From Ectothiorhodospiraceae bacterium BW-2 (GTDB lineage: Bacteria; Pseudomonadota; Gammaproteobacteria; Thiohalomonadales; Thiohalomonadaceae), in the NCBI GenBank assembly GCA_008375315.1, contig CP032507.1, positions 2,810,071-2,874,070 of the forward strand: 64,000 bases of DNA. Reading direction: 5' to 3'. Positions 55,353 to 63,768 of the stretch are shown here, in pieces (the first letter of the stretch is position 1; each line of letters begins with the position of its first letter). Below the pieces are notes generated by a model. That model saw only the letters and a program-made list of their open reading frames with translations. It was not told where the DNA came from and did no database searches. The position numbers were made by a program, and so were the translations under genes.

Positions 55353-57253
55353 TTCCCCTTAACTCTTACCATATCGATAACGGCGCAGGGGATAAAGCAG
55401 CTCAGTGCAAGATAGGTGGTCTCAGAGATAATAATGCGGCAGTGATAGGGCTTGGTTAGCCCCTCTAGGCGGGAGGCGAGATTAACGCTATCGCCAATAA
55501 TGGTGTAGTCGAGCTTATGTTCCGAGCCGATATTACCCAAAATCGCTTCACCAGTATGGATCCCCATGCCGACATCGATAGTCGGCAGCCCCTTATCAAG
55601 CAGCGTCTGGTTCACCTGAATGAGCGCCTGCTCCATCTTTAGCGCCGCGCTAACGCACTCGGTAGCGTGGTGCTCAATCTGTAGCGGTGCCCCCCAGAAG
55701 GCCATGATCGCATCGCCAATATACTTATCGAGCGTCCCTTTGTGGCTGTAGGCGATCTCGGCCATCACCCCAAAGTAGGTATTGAGGAGCTCGACCACCC
55801 GCTGCGCCGGTAGAGACTCTGAGATAGAGGTAAAGGAGCGAATATCGGAGAAGAAAATAGTTAACTGCTCGCGGTTACTGAGCGTTATCTCCTGCCGTAG
55901 CTGCTCATCATCTAGAATCTGATTGAGTGCCGCCGGCGAGAGGTAGCGGCCAAAGGTGGCGCGAACTCGCTGCCGTTCACGAATTTCGCTAAACGACAGA
56001 TAAGCAAAACTGCTAAAAAAGGTGAGTAAAATAGCAATAATCGGCGTGGTAATATTGACCACCCAGTGGTAAGCAAACAGCAGTAACCCCAGCGCTCCCC
56101 AAAGGCTAATTAGCATCAGTGGCAGCAGGGTGCGCCCGGCCATGCGCTGCTGTAACAGTACCGCAGCTAGGGTCACAATAATGAACAGTAGGCTGATAAG
56201 GTAGGTCGCACCCACCGGTAGATGGTGCAGAAGGCTATCTTGTAACAGATTGCTCAATAGCGAGACATGCAGCATCACCCCCGGTGTTTTGGGGGAGAGG
56301 GGGGTCGCCTTTAGATCTTGCAGTCCGATAGCGCTCGCGCCGATAAAGACATATTTGCCGGCGAACTGATCGGGCATCACTTTGATCTGATCTAGTTTGC
56401 CTTGATAGAGCTGCTGAATCGATGCAAATACCCCGCCGGCCGAGTAGGCGGTGACCTTTTTTAGCTGCTTTATCATCACCCGACCGTCGCGATCGAGTGG
56501 TAGTGGGGGGAGTGATGAGTTGAGGCCAATGCGCTGCGACTGCTTGATCACCACCGTATTGGTGGGGATGAGCGGGGCAAGGCCGAGAGAGGCGAAAAGG
56601 TTGCCCTGATAGAGGTGGAAGGGGCGAATGCGACGATAGATGCCGTCAGCGTCGGGTTCGACCTCCACAATACCTAGCCCCTTAGCTGCCTGATAGAGTT
56701 CGGGATAGGGGTAGAGGGCGCTATTATTGCCGCGATCACTAAATCCTTGGTAGGCGAAGGCGTGCTGTGCCACCAGATCTTGTGGGAGTGGGTGGTGCAG
56801 CGTGTGTTGATCCTGACCCTCTAGCTCCTCACGAATAAATTGTAGTGCGTGATAGGTGATGCCGCTACTGGCGGTTGCCGCCGCTAGGCGGGCGTCATCG
56901 CTAGAGAGCGATTCGTTTATGATCTGCTGATTTTCGGTAAAGAGGATATCGAAGATGATCGCCTTAGCTCCCCCCATGACGAGATAGTCGATAAGATCCC
57001 CATAGAGCGCTCTTGGCCAGGGGAAGCGGCCAACTAGCGGGTTCATCGTCTGTAGTGAGGCTTCATCAATCATAATTACCACGATATCGGGGTGGGCTTC
57101 GCTCTGCTGCTGATGGTAGAGGGTGCGCAGATCAAATGTTATATACTCCAGCCGATTGAGAGCGCCGGAGATATCGAGCAGCAGCGTAAGGCCAAATAGG
57201 GCAGTGATAATCGTTGTGGTGGCTAGGGGGCGCTGTTTGAAAAGTTGCCGCAT
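55091..57253 (-). CDS. CHASE2-domain class III adenylate/guanylate cyclase
   Basis: 720 residues. After an N-terminal helix (about 10-28), an extracytoplasmic CHASE2 sensor domain runs to about 330 (DLRTLYHQQQSEAHPDIVVIMIDEASL, FPWPRALYGDLIDYL, KYVFIGASAIGLQDLKATPL). Three membrane helices follow (about 345-425), then the class III catalytic domain (about 470-650) with the metal Asp in TIFFSDIRSFTS, and LDYTIIGDSVNLASRLE. The nucleotide specificity is uncertain. It lies 16 bases after dnaG on the same strand. Its 3' end is duplicated at 40712-40975. Confidence 0.9.
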   Translation of the reverse strand: MRQLFKQRPLATTTIITALFGLTLLLDISGALNRLEYITFDLRTLYHQQQSEAHPDIVVIMIDEASLQTMNPLVGRFPWPRALYGDLIDYLVMGGAKAIIFDILFTENQQIINESLSSDDARLAAATASSGITYHALQFIREELEGQDQHTLHHPLPQDLVAQHAFAYQGFSDRGNNSALYPYPELYQAAKGLGIVEVEPDADGIYRRIRPFHLYQGNLFASLGLAPLIPTNTVVIKQSQRIGLNSSLPPLPLDRDGRVMIKQLKKVTAYSAGGVFASIQQLYQGKLDQIKVMPDQFAGKYVFIGASAIGLQDLKATPLSPKTPGVMLHVSLLSNLLQDSLLHHLPVGATYLISLLFIIVTLAAVLLQQRMAGRTLLPLMLISLWGALGLLLFAYHWVVNITTPIIAILLTFFSSFAYLSFSEIRERQRVRATFGRYLSPAALNQILDDEQLRQEITLSNREQLTIFFSDIRSFTSISESLPAQRVVELLNTYFGVMAEIAYSHKGTLDKYIGDAIMAFWGAPLQIEHHATECVSAALKMEQALIQVNQTLLDKGLPTIDVGMGIHTGEAILGNIGSEHKLDYTIIGDSVNLASRLEGLTKPYHCRIIISETTYLALSCFIPCAVIDMVRVKGKAHPIMIFAPLCPPDSDSETLNRATAIATHSHLCFKLYLEQQWQAAIEAYQQLPLPAYSQLMQERCHTFLQNPPEEGWDGVYNLTSK

Positions 57254-57269
57254 CGTCTTATTGGTCGTG

Positions 57270-59072
57270 TTATCGAATGAGTTGGGTTAATTGGCGGTAG
57301 CGCTCTCGATCACTGTCGCTTAGGGAGCCTTGGCGCTGAAACAGCTCTAGTAGCTGATTATGCTCCTGTTTGAGCCGTTGGCGATCGAGTTTTGTTACCA
57401 CTTCGTTAAACTCTAGCTCACGCGCTGCGCCACTCTCTATCAGTAGCGGGGGTTGGGCCAGTAGCTGTTGTAGATGGGGGGCCTCAGAGCGATCACGCCA
57501 GTGTTCGAGCAGCGATGCCGCTGAGGCGTCGGGGTGGTGGTGGATAAAGTCGATAATCTCTGCTAATAACGGCGCACCGATGAGATCAAGTTGATCAAGG
57601 TTATGATTTTCGCCGATAGTGTGGGCAAGCTGCGGCTGGTGGAGTAGTAGCCAGATAGCCCGTTTAACCAGACTCATCGGCTGGTGGGCCTCTGCTTGGT
57701 GCGGCGCGCGCCCGGCGCTGGTGTGGGGGTAGGGGCGGCTCGGGCGGTGGGTAGCCTGTGGCAGCGGCAGATCGGGGCGTTCGAGCAGGATCGCCATCTT
57801 AGCTGCATCGGCTTGAATTTTACTACCGCAGCGCTCTAGGAGTAGTTGGCTAAAGGGGGAGCGTTGCAGCTCGGCAAAGAGCGGCTTTAGGCGGGCGATA
57901 TAGCGACTTCTCCCCTCAATTTGGCGTAGATCACACTTATCGCTCACCTGCTGTAGCAGAAACTCCGCTAGCGGTGTGGCCTGTTGTAGCTGCTGCTGTA
58001 GCGCCTCGACACCGTGCTGGCGCACAAAGCTATCGGGGTCTTCTCCTGCGGCTAGAAACAGAAATTGGATTTGGCGCTCTCCTTGTAGCTGTTTTAGACC
58101 GTACTCCAGCCCGCGCCAAGCGGCTTTGCGTCCCGCCTCATCGCCATCAAAGCAGAAGATAATATGCTCGCTCACTCGAAATAGCTGCTGTAGGTGGTGG
58201 TCAGTGACGGCGGTACCGAGGGTGGCCACCGCGTTATGGATCCCAAATTGCGCTAGTGCTACCACATCCATATAGCCCTCTACCACCATCACGCTCTCTA
58301 ATTGGCGCTGCTGCTGTCGCGCCTCATAGAGGCCATAGAGCTCGCGTCCCTTACTAAAAATCGCCGTTTCGGGGGAGTTGAGATATTTTGGCTTGCTATC
58401 GTCTAGTACACGGCCCCCAAAGGCGATCACCCGACCGCGACGGTCGCGGATCGGGAAGATAATTCGCTCCCGAAAGCGGTCGTACCAGCTATTGCGATCA
58501 GTGTTATGAATAGTTAGCCCTAACTGTTCGAGATCGTGATGGGGATAGGAGAGTGCTTTGAGCAGATTATCCCATCCAGGCGGCGCGTAGCCGATAGCGT
58601 AGCGGCGACATATCTCCCCCGATAGACCGCGCTGTTGTAGATAGCTGACCGCTGTGGCCGCCTGAGTGTGGTGCCGTAGCTGCTGCTGAAAGTATTGGCT
58701 AGCCTGCGCCATTATTTGGTAGGGATCGATCGAGGTGGTCACCCCAGAGCTCGGGGTGGTCGAGAGCTTCTCCGGTTGTGGTAGGGTCATCCCCGCCATG
58801 GGCGCGAGCGTCTGTAGCGCCTCGATAAAGCTCATACCATCATACTCCATCAGAAAAGTGATGGCGCTACCGGAGGCTTTGCAGCCGAAGCAGTGGTAGA
58901 ACTGTTTTTCGGGGTTGACGCTAAATGAGGGGCTCTTTTCGTTATGAAATGGGCAGCACGCACTATAGTTTCTACCGGCCCGTTTGAGTGGCACCCGAGC
59001 ATCAATCACCTCAACGATATCGACCCGTTGAATCAGATCATCGATAAAGCTCTGTGGAATGCGCCCCGACAC
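57270..59072 (-). CDS. dnaG: DNA primase
   Basis: 600 residues. The zinc-binding domain has C40, H43, C61 and C64 (CPFHNEKSPSF, YHCFGC). The Toprim core has VVEGYMDVVAL and FDGDEAGRKA, and a DnaB-binding helical C terminus follows. It starts with a GTG immediately after the TAA of the preceding gene (no spacer), so translation is probably coupled. Neither rpsU nor rpoD is adjacent here; instead it sits downstream of the formyl-THF cyclo-ligase gene. Confidence 0.95.
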   Translation of the reverse strand: MSGRIPQSFIDDLIQRVDIVEVIDARVPLKRAGRNYSACCPFHNEKSPSFSVNPEKQFYHCFGCKASGSAITFLMEYDGMSFIEALQTLAPMAGMTLPQPEKLSTTPSSGVTTSIDPYQIMAQASQYFQQQLRHHTQAATAVSYLQQRGLSGEICRRYAIGYAPPGWDNLLKALSYPHHDLEQLGLTIHNTDRNSWYDRFRERIIFPIRDRRGRVIAFGGRVLDDSKPKYLNSPETAIFSKGRELYGLYEARQQQRQLESVMVVEGYMDVVALAQFGIHNAVATLGTAVTDHHLQQLFRVSEHIIFCFDGDEAGRKAAWRGLEYGLKQLQGERQIQFLFLAAGEDPDSFVRQHGVEALQQQLQQATPLAEFLLQQVSDKCDLRQIEGRSRYIARLKPLFAELQRSPFSQLLLERCGSKIQADAAKMAILLERPDLPLPQATHRPSRPYPHTSAGRAPHQAEAHQPMSLVKRAIWLLLHQPQLAHTIGENHNLDQLDLIGAPLLAEIIDFIHHHPDASAASLLEHWRDRSEAPHLQQLLAQPPLLIESGAARELEFNEVVTKLDRQRLKQEHNQLLELFQRQGSLSDSDRERYRQLTQLIR

Positions 59073-59708
59073 TTAGCCGCCCCTAGGAGGAGGGGTTGGA
59101 GGCGAGCTGTGATAGCAGTGGCTATCGGTAATAATGGTGTCGGCGGGAATATCCCACTCCCGTCTTGGTAGCTGGGCTACTTTTTGAAACTCAAAGGCGA
59201 CGCCGATAAGTTTTGGACGCCCTAACGCCGACTGACGCGCACGATAGCTAAAGGTGCGATCATAGTACCCTTTCCCCATACCTAAACGGGTACCCTTGGG
59301 GTGGAAGCCGACTAGCGGCATGAGCACTAGATCGAGCCGTAGCTGCTCGCGTCGGTGGGGAAGATCGATGTGACAAGGCTCTAAGATGCCAAAACGGTTC
59401 GGTTGCAGCCGCGTTTGGGGGGTAAAGCGGCTAAAGCCGAGTTGACAGCGATGGGGGAGGGGGTAGAGGTGGGGGAGGTAGAGCTCTTTTCCGTGTTGCC
59501 ATAGCTGTTCGATTAACGAAGTCAGCGCCGGTTCGCCATCGTTGGCAAGGTAGAGGGCAATTCGCTGACTGTAACGCAACGGAGGGTAGTGCCATAACCG
59601 GCGGCAGAGAGCCTGTTCGAGCTTGGCCCGTTGCGGAGGGGGGAGAGTTCGTCGCAGCTGGCGTAACTGTTGACGCAGCGAGCGCTCAAAGGCGTTGTGA
59701 CTATTCAT
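59073..59708 (-). CDS. fau: 5-formyltetrahydrofolate cyclo-ligase
   Basis: 211 residues. Converts 5-formyl-THF to 5,10-methenyl-THF with ATP. Family motifs are LRQLRRTLPPPQR near the start, PLVGFHPKGTRLGMGKGYYDRTF in the active-site region, and GVAFEFQKVAQLPRREWDIPAD towards the C terminus. The position directly downstream of 6S RNA and zapA is the classic gammaproteobacterial order (ygfA in E. coli). The stop abuts the dnaG start. Confidence 0.93.
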   Translation of the reverse strand: MNSHNAFERSLRQQLRQLRRTLPPPQRAKLEQALCRRLWHYPPLRYSQRIALYLANDGEPALTSLIEQLWQHGKELYLPHLYPLPHRCQLGFSRFTPQTRLQPNRFGILEPCHIDLPHRREQLRLDLVLMPLVGFHPKGTRLGMGKGYYDRTFSYRARQSALGRPKLIGVAFEFQKVAQLPRREWDIPADTIITDSHCYHSSPPTPPPRGG

Positions 59709-59727
59709 GGGGGAGCTAGATTAGGGT

Positions 59728-59909
59728 GGATACACCCAGACTGCCGCCACTACCATTGTCCTTGAACCCTTGGTTCAAGTGGGAATCGCATCCGTCTCAT
59801 TAGGTTTTCCGGCTAGCGGACATACACACAGAGCCAGCGGTTGATCCCCAAGGTATAAAATAGGCTCAAGAAAATACCCGGTAGAAGAGCGTACAGCGCA
59901 GGCGTATCC
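59728..59909 (-). ncRNA. ssrS: 6S RNA
   Basis: About 182 nt (E. coli 184). On the minus strand the 3' half contains TTGAACCAAGGGTTCAA followed by AAGGAC and GGCGGCAGTCTGG, the characteristic 6S signature. The 5' end GGATACGCC pairs with GGTGTATCC at the 3' end as the closing stem, which sets the boundaries. It lies between zapA and the formyl-THF cyclo-ligase gene, its standard location. It binds sigma-70 RNA polymerase holoenzyme as a promoter mimic in stationary phase. Ends are inferred from pairing and could be off by a few bases. Confidence 0.88.
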
Positions 59910-59933
59910 ATTGCTTGAACGACGGGGAGTAGT

Positions 59934-60230
59934 TTAGTTTTGTTTCAGCTCCTTTTCAATCTTTTTTGACAGTTTGACGATCGCCTCGGCCACTTCAGGA
60001 CTGCTGCCGCTGCTGCGCCGCTCTAACAGCAGTTCGTGGGCAATGTTAAGCGCCGCGATGACCGCGATGCGTTCGGTGCCGACGATTTTGTCAGTATCGC
60101 GAATATGACGCATCCTATCATCTAGCATCGCCGCCGACTCTAGTAGCGCTAACCGCTCCTCTGGGGTACAGGCGATAGTGTAGCTTTTATCGAGGATATA
60201 GATCTGTTCTTGGTTTATCGGGGAGCTCAT
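59934..60230 (-). CDS. zapA: Cell division protein ZapA
   Basis: 98 residues. FtsZ-ring-associated protein that bundles FtsZ protofilaments. IYILDKSYTIACTPEERLALLESAAMLDDRMRHIRDTDK and the RIAVIAALNIAHELL helix match the family; a coiled-coil C terminus follows. Its start overlaps the stop of the upstream coiled-coil gene by four bases (ATGA). Confidence 0.92.
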   Translation of the reverse strand: MSSPINQEQIYILDKSYTIACTPEERLALLESAAMLDDRMRHIRDTDKIVGTERIAVIAALNIAHELLLERRSSGSSPEVAEAIVKLSKKIEKELKQN

Positions 60231-60436
60231 GATTCGGCCTCCATCTCCTTCAGACGGTTAATTATCGTCTCAACGCGGGCGCGAGCCTGCTCGGTTTTCT
60301 CGATCAGACCGGTCCGCTCCTTCAGTAGGGCGGCCTGACTCTCCCGTAGTGACTGGTTATCACTCTTTAGTTGACGCACCCGTTTAAGCAAAGCGTCAAT
60401 CTGTTGTTCTAAATGCTGCAGTTCGTTCTGTTTCAT
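60227..60436 (-). CDS. ZapB-like small coiled-coil protein (TIGR02449 type)
   Basis: 69 residues from the ATG at 60436, almost entirely a heptad-type coiled coil (LEQQIDALLKRVRQLKSDNQSLRE). Small proteins of this kind precede zapA in pseudomonads and relatives and are thought to be ZapB-like division factors. A TTG at 60451 in frame would add five residues, but neither start has a strong ribosome binding site. Confidence 0.78.
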   Translation of the reverse strand: MKQNELQHLEQQIDALLKRVRQLKSDNQSLRESQAALLKERTGLIEKTEQARARVETIINRLKEMEAES

Positions 60437-60665
60437 GACCGTAAGTGGCAAAGTTGGAGCAGGGCTAGCCGGGTCACAGTCGTTGACGCTGAGGCGGTGG
60501 CTAACGCAGTAGTGGCGAGACTATAAGGGATTCGATCACTTTTGGTCAATGGCCATTTAGCTGAATTGTCAGCATATTACGCCGCTTTTTTTCCAAATTG
60601 GTTTAGAAGTGGCGGTGAATTGAGCCGCGGAGCAATTGAAATGTAGCGAATTTTACCTATCTACA

Positions 60666-60687
60666 TTAGAATATGCTTTAATTCTAA
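60666..60687. promoter_or_regulatory. Inverted repeat upstream of fnr, possible operator
   Basis: TTAGAAT (60666-60672), 8-bp spacer, ATTCTAA (60681-60687), 35 bases before the fnr ATG in an AT-rich stretch. It does not fit the FNR consensus TTGAT-N4-ATCAA, so the binding protein is unknown. Confidence 0.4.
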
Positions 60688-60722
60688 ATTTTAATAGAGC
60701 GGTAGCATACCGGGAGCGTCAA

Positions 60723-61475
60723 ATGAATTCAGAGAGTTATTCTATGGGGGGGCGATGTAGCGCCTGTTCGTTACAGCGGGTCTGTCTGCCGGCAGGCTCC
60801 CCTCATGCGGCAGTTGCCGAGTTTGAAAAGTTGGTGGAGCAGCCGACAATGATAGAGAGTGGTGCTGAGCTATTTGCCCAAAATGAGCCGCTGCGGGCGA
60901 TCTTTACCATTCGCTCCGGTGCGGTTAAGGCGGTGCGAGGTGGGGCGGAGGAGCAGCAGATTGTCGGTTTTGTGTTACCGGGGGAGCTGTTAGGATTTCA
61001 TGCCATCCATACTGGCCGCCACCCCTTTCGAGCGGTGGCGATTGAGCCGGTCTATCTCTGCCGTATCGACTTTGGGCGGTTAATGCAGCTACTACACCAG
61101 TATCCAACCCTAGAGCAGCAGCTATTGATGCTGATTAGCCGCCAGTTAATGCAAGAGCAAAATACGATCCGTTCGCTGAGTCTAAAGTCGGCCGATGCTC
61201 GTCTAGCGGCACTGTTAATCGGTTTTTCTGATCACTATCGAATGCGAGGGTTTTCACCGTTCGACTTCTGGCTGCCGGTCTCAAGGCAGGAGATGAGTAG
61301 CTACCTCTCGTTAGCGGTAGAGACCGTTAGCCGTATCTTTAGTCGCTTTCAGCAGCAGGGCTATTTGAGGGTAAAGGGGCGGCGCATTGAGGCGCTCAAT
61401 CTGACCGCCCTATCGGCGATGGCGGGGATTCCGATGGTGCTAGAGCCATCGCGCTCTACCGGAACCTTAGGCTAA
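60723..61475 (+). CDS. fnr: FNR-type oxygen-sensing transcription regulator
   Basis: 250 residues from the ATG at 60723, which has GGGAGC about five bases upstream and gives the same length as E. coli FNR. The [4Fe-4S] ligands are C12, C15 and C21 (CSACSLQRVC) plus C113 (YLCRIDF). A cyclic-nucleotide-type beta-barrel, dimer helix and winged helix follow. E200, S203 and R204 (VETVSRIFSRF) are the DNA-contact residues for TTGAT half-sites. It controls the switch to anaerobic or low-oxygen respiration. It is convergent with hemJ. Confidence 0.93.
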   Translation: MNSESYSMGGRCSACSLQRVCLPAGSPHAAVAEFEKLVEQPTMIESGAELFAQNEPLRAIFTIRSGAVKAVRGGAEEQQIVGFVLPGELLGFHAIHTGRHPFRAVAIEPVYLCRIDFGRLMQLLHQYPTLEQQLLMLISRQLMQEQNTIRSLSLKSADARLAALLIGFSDHYRMRGFSPFDFWLPVSRQEMSSYLSLAVETVSRIFSRFQQQGYLRVKGRRIEALNLTALSAMAGIPMVLEPSRSTGTLG

Positions 61476-61483
61476 ATTTTCAC

Positions 61484-61912
61484 TTAAAACGGCTTGGCAA
61501 CGGCCAAAATGACTACGGTAATCAGAATGAGCACTGGAAACTCATTAAACCAGCGATAGAAGAGGTGGGATCGCTGGTTTTGATCGTCACGAAACTGGCG
61601 CACAATCTGACCGCACCAAAAGTGGTAGCCGATAAGTAGCGTCACCAAAACCAGTTTTAGGTGGAGCCACTCCATGTGGGCATAGGCGCTCCAAGCGTAA
61701 CTCTGTAGTAGCCACAATCCTAATAGGGTCGCGACCACCATGCTAGGGGTCATAATGCCACGATAGAGCTTGCGCTCCATCACCTTAAAGCGCTCGTTAC
61801 TCACCTCATCTTGACTCATGGCGTGATAGACAAATAGCCTCGGCAGATAGAAGAGAGCGGCAAACCAGGTAATGACCGCAACAATATGCATCGCTTTGAT
61901 ATAGAGCATCAT
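61484..61912 (-). CDS. hemJ: HemJ-type protoporphyrinogen oxidase
   Basis: 142 residues with four membrane helices. MMLYIKAMHIVAVITWFAALFYLPRLFVYHA and the conserved WLHLKLVLVTLLIGYHFWCG helix are family signatures. It oxidises protoporphyrinogen IX in haem synthesis. The ATG at 61912 was preferred over 61927 because AAGGAG falls just before it (the next ATG, 61909, is equally possible). It is divergent from argC. Confidence 0.9.
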   Translation of the reverse strand: MMLYIKAMHIVAVITWFAALFYLPRLFVYHAMSQDEVSNERFKVMERKLYRGIMTPSMVVATLLGLWLLQSYAWSAYAHMEWLHLKLVLVTLLIGYHFWCGQIVRQFRDDQNQRSHLFYRWFNEFPVLILITVVILAVAKPF

Positions 61913-62095
61913 CTTCTCCTTAAACATTTAATTGGGAAACATTTCATTGGCCAAGCGCGGACAGTCTATCACACCGAACTGTTGCTGAGGTGGGGGCTCT
62001 CTATTCGCTAGAGTGCAGTTCTGCTAATATGTGGGGGCATTGATAACACAATGGGGTCAAGTTGTAACCCACAACCCACCATAAGGAGTGAACGC

Positions 62096-63127
62096 ATGGT
62101 AAGAGCAGGTATTGTTGGCGGCACCGGATATGCCGGGGTCGAGTTGCTGCGGCTGTTAGCGCAACATCCGCAGGTAGAGCTGGAGGTTATCACCTCTCGC
62201 TCCGAAGCGGGGATGAGGGTGGATGAGCTCTTTCCTAATCTGCGTAACTCGGTCGATCTAAAATTTACTGAGCCCGATACGGCCCGTCTAGGGCAGTGCG
62301 ATGTGGTCTTTTTTGCCACCCCTAATGGGATTGCGATGCAGATGGCCCGACAGCTATTGCAGCAGGGGACGCGAATTATCGATCTGGCGGCCGACTTTCG
62401 GTTGCAAGATGTGGAGCTGTGGCAGCAGTGGTATGGCATGGAGCACGCCTCTCCCGAACTGATCTCAGAGGCCGTTTATGGCCTGCCGGAACTAAATCGC
62501 AGCCAAATTGCCACAGCCGTCCTAGTGGCCAACCCCGGCTGCTACCCTACCGCAATACTGCTCGGTCTGCTGCCGCTAGTAGAGACACGGCTCATCAACC
62601 TAGAACGAATTATCGCCGATGCCAAATCGGGCGTTAGCGGTGCCGGTCGTGGAGCGAGCGTTGGCACACTGTTTAGCGAGGTCGATGGTAGCTTTAAAGC
62701 CTATGCCGCCCGAGGGCATCGCCACCTGCCGGAGATTAGACAGATGTTAGAGAGCGTTGCTGGCGAGGAGATCGGCCTAACCTTCGTTCCCCATCTAGTG
62801 CCGATGGTGCGTGGCATTCATGCGACCCTCTATGCCGAGATGCCGGATGACTCGATCGATCTACAACATATGTACGCCAAGCGCTACGCCAATGAGCCGT
62901 TTGTCGATCTGATGCCGGTCGGCTCCCACCCCGAGACCCGTTCAGTGCGCGGCTCCAACTTCTGTCGTATCGCCCTGCATCGTCCCCAAAGTGGCGATAT
63001 TGTGGTCATACTGTCGGTGATCGACAATCTGACCAAAGGGGCCGCGGGTCAGGCGGTACAGAATATGAACATCATGTTTGGTTTAGATGAAAAGAGCGGC
63101 ATCGACTCGCTCGCTACTCTCCCCTAG
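62096..63127 (+). CDS. argC: N-acetyl-gamma-glutamyl-phosphate reductase
   Basis: 343 residues. Third step of arginine synthesis. The NADP motif [19 protein letters not shown] is at the N terminus; the catalytic Cys lies in [18 protein letters not shown]; the substrate loop is [11 protein letters not shown]. The ATG at 62096 has AAGGAGTG seven bases upstream, whereas the longer frame from 62051 adds unrelated residues. Confidence 0.96.
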   Translation: MVRAGIVGGTGYAGVELLRLLAQHPQVELEVITSRSEAGMRVDELFPNLRNSVDLKFTEPDTARLGQCDVVFFATPNGIAMQMARQLLQQGTRIIDLAADFRLQDVELWQQWYGMEHASPELISEAVYGLPELNRSQIATAVLVANPGCYPTAILLGLLPLVETRLINLERIIADAKSGVSGAGRGASVGTLFSEVDGSFKAYAARGHRHLPEIRQMLESVAGEEIGLTFVPHLVPMVRGIHATLYAEMPDDSIDLQHMYAKRYANEPFVDLMPVGSHPETRSVRGSNFCRIALHRPQSGDIVVILSVIDNLTKGAAGQAVQNMNIMFGLDEKSGIDSLATLP

Positions 63128-63132
63128 AACCG

Positions 63133-63768
63133 GTGAGACTACCGCTGCTAATCTCTGCGCTGCTGTGTGGCTGGCTCGGCTACTTTATGGCGCAAATGTG
63201 GGACACCCGACAGCTAGAGGGGAAGCTTAATCCGCAGCAGCAGCTTAGCGAACTGAAGCAGCAGCTACGACGGCTGGAGCGCCAAAATCGGTCACTGCAA
63301 CAGCAGCAGCAGATCGATCAGGCGGCGGCTGAACAGAGCGCGGTAGAGCTGCGACAGCAGCAGCAGCAGCTAAAGGCACTGCAGCAGGAGCTCGGTTTCT
63401 ACCGTACCGTGACAGGCGCGGTGAGTCGGGGGGAGGGGATCGCGCTGCATCGGGTCGAATTGGCCTCGCTAGGCGGGGGGTGGTACCGTTTTCTAGCGCT
63501 GTTTAACCGTCGTCCTAATGATGGCAAAGCGGTTAGCGGCCAGTGGCGGTTAGAGCTGCTCGATAGTGAGGGGCGGGTAGGGGAGAGACTGAGCGCCGAG
63601 TTTGAGTTCGACTATTTCGGTACCCTTGATATGCGTTTCAAACTGGCCGAGGACTTTACACCACAACAGTTGGCGCTTACAGTAGCGCCCTCCGGTGAGG
63701 CCGAGCCGGAGCAGTTTCTATTTTATTGGGCCGAACTGGTTAACGGAGAAGAGGGGCGTGTGGAGTAA
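63133..63768 (+). CDS. Membrane-anchored coiled-coil protein (DUF6776-like)
   Basis: 211 residues from a GTG six bases after the argC stop. One N-terminal membrane helix (about 3-20) precedes a Gln-rich coiled coil (about 35-90) and a C-terminal beta-rich domain (RGEGIALHRVELASLGGGWYRFLALFNRRPNDGKAVSGQWRLELL). It is a protein of unknown function that recurs between argC and a bactofilin gene in this group. Its end overlaps the bactofilin start by 11 bases. Confidence 0.72.
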   Translation: MRLPLLISALLCGWLGYFMAQMWDTRQLEGKLNPQQQLSELKQQLRRLERQNRSLQQQQQIDQAAAEQSAVELRQQQQQLKALQQELGFYRTVTGAVSRGEGIALHRVELASLGGGWYRFLALFNRRPNDGKAVSGQWRLELLDSEGRVGERLSAEFEFDYFGTLDMRFKLAEDFTPQQLALTVAPSGEAEPEQFLFYWAELVNGEEGRVE

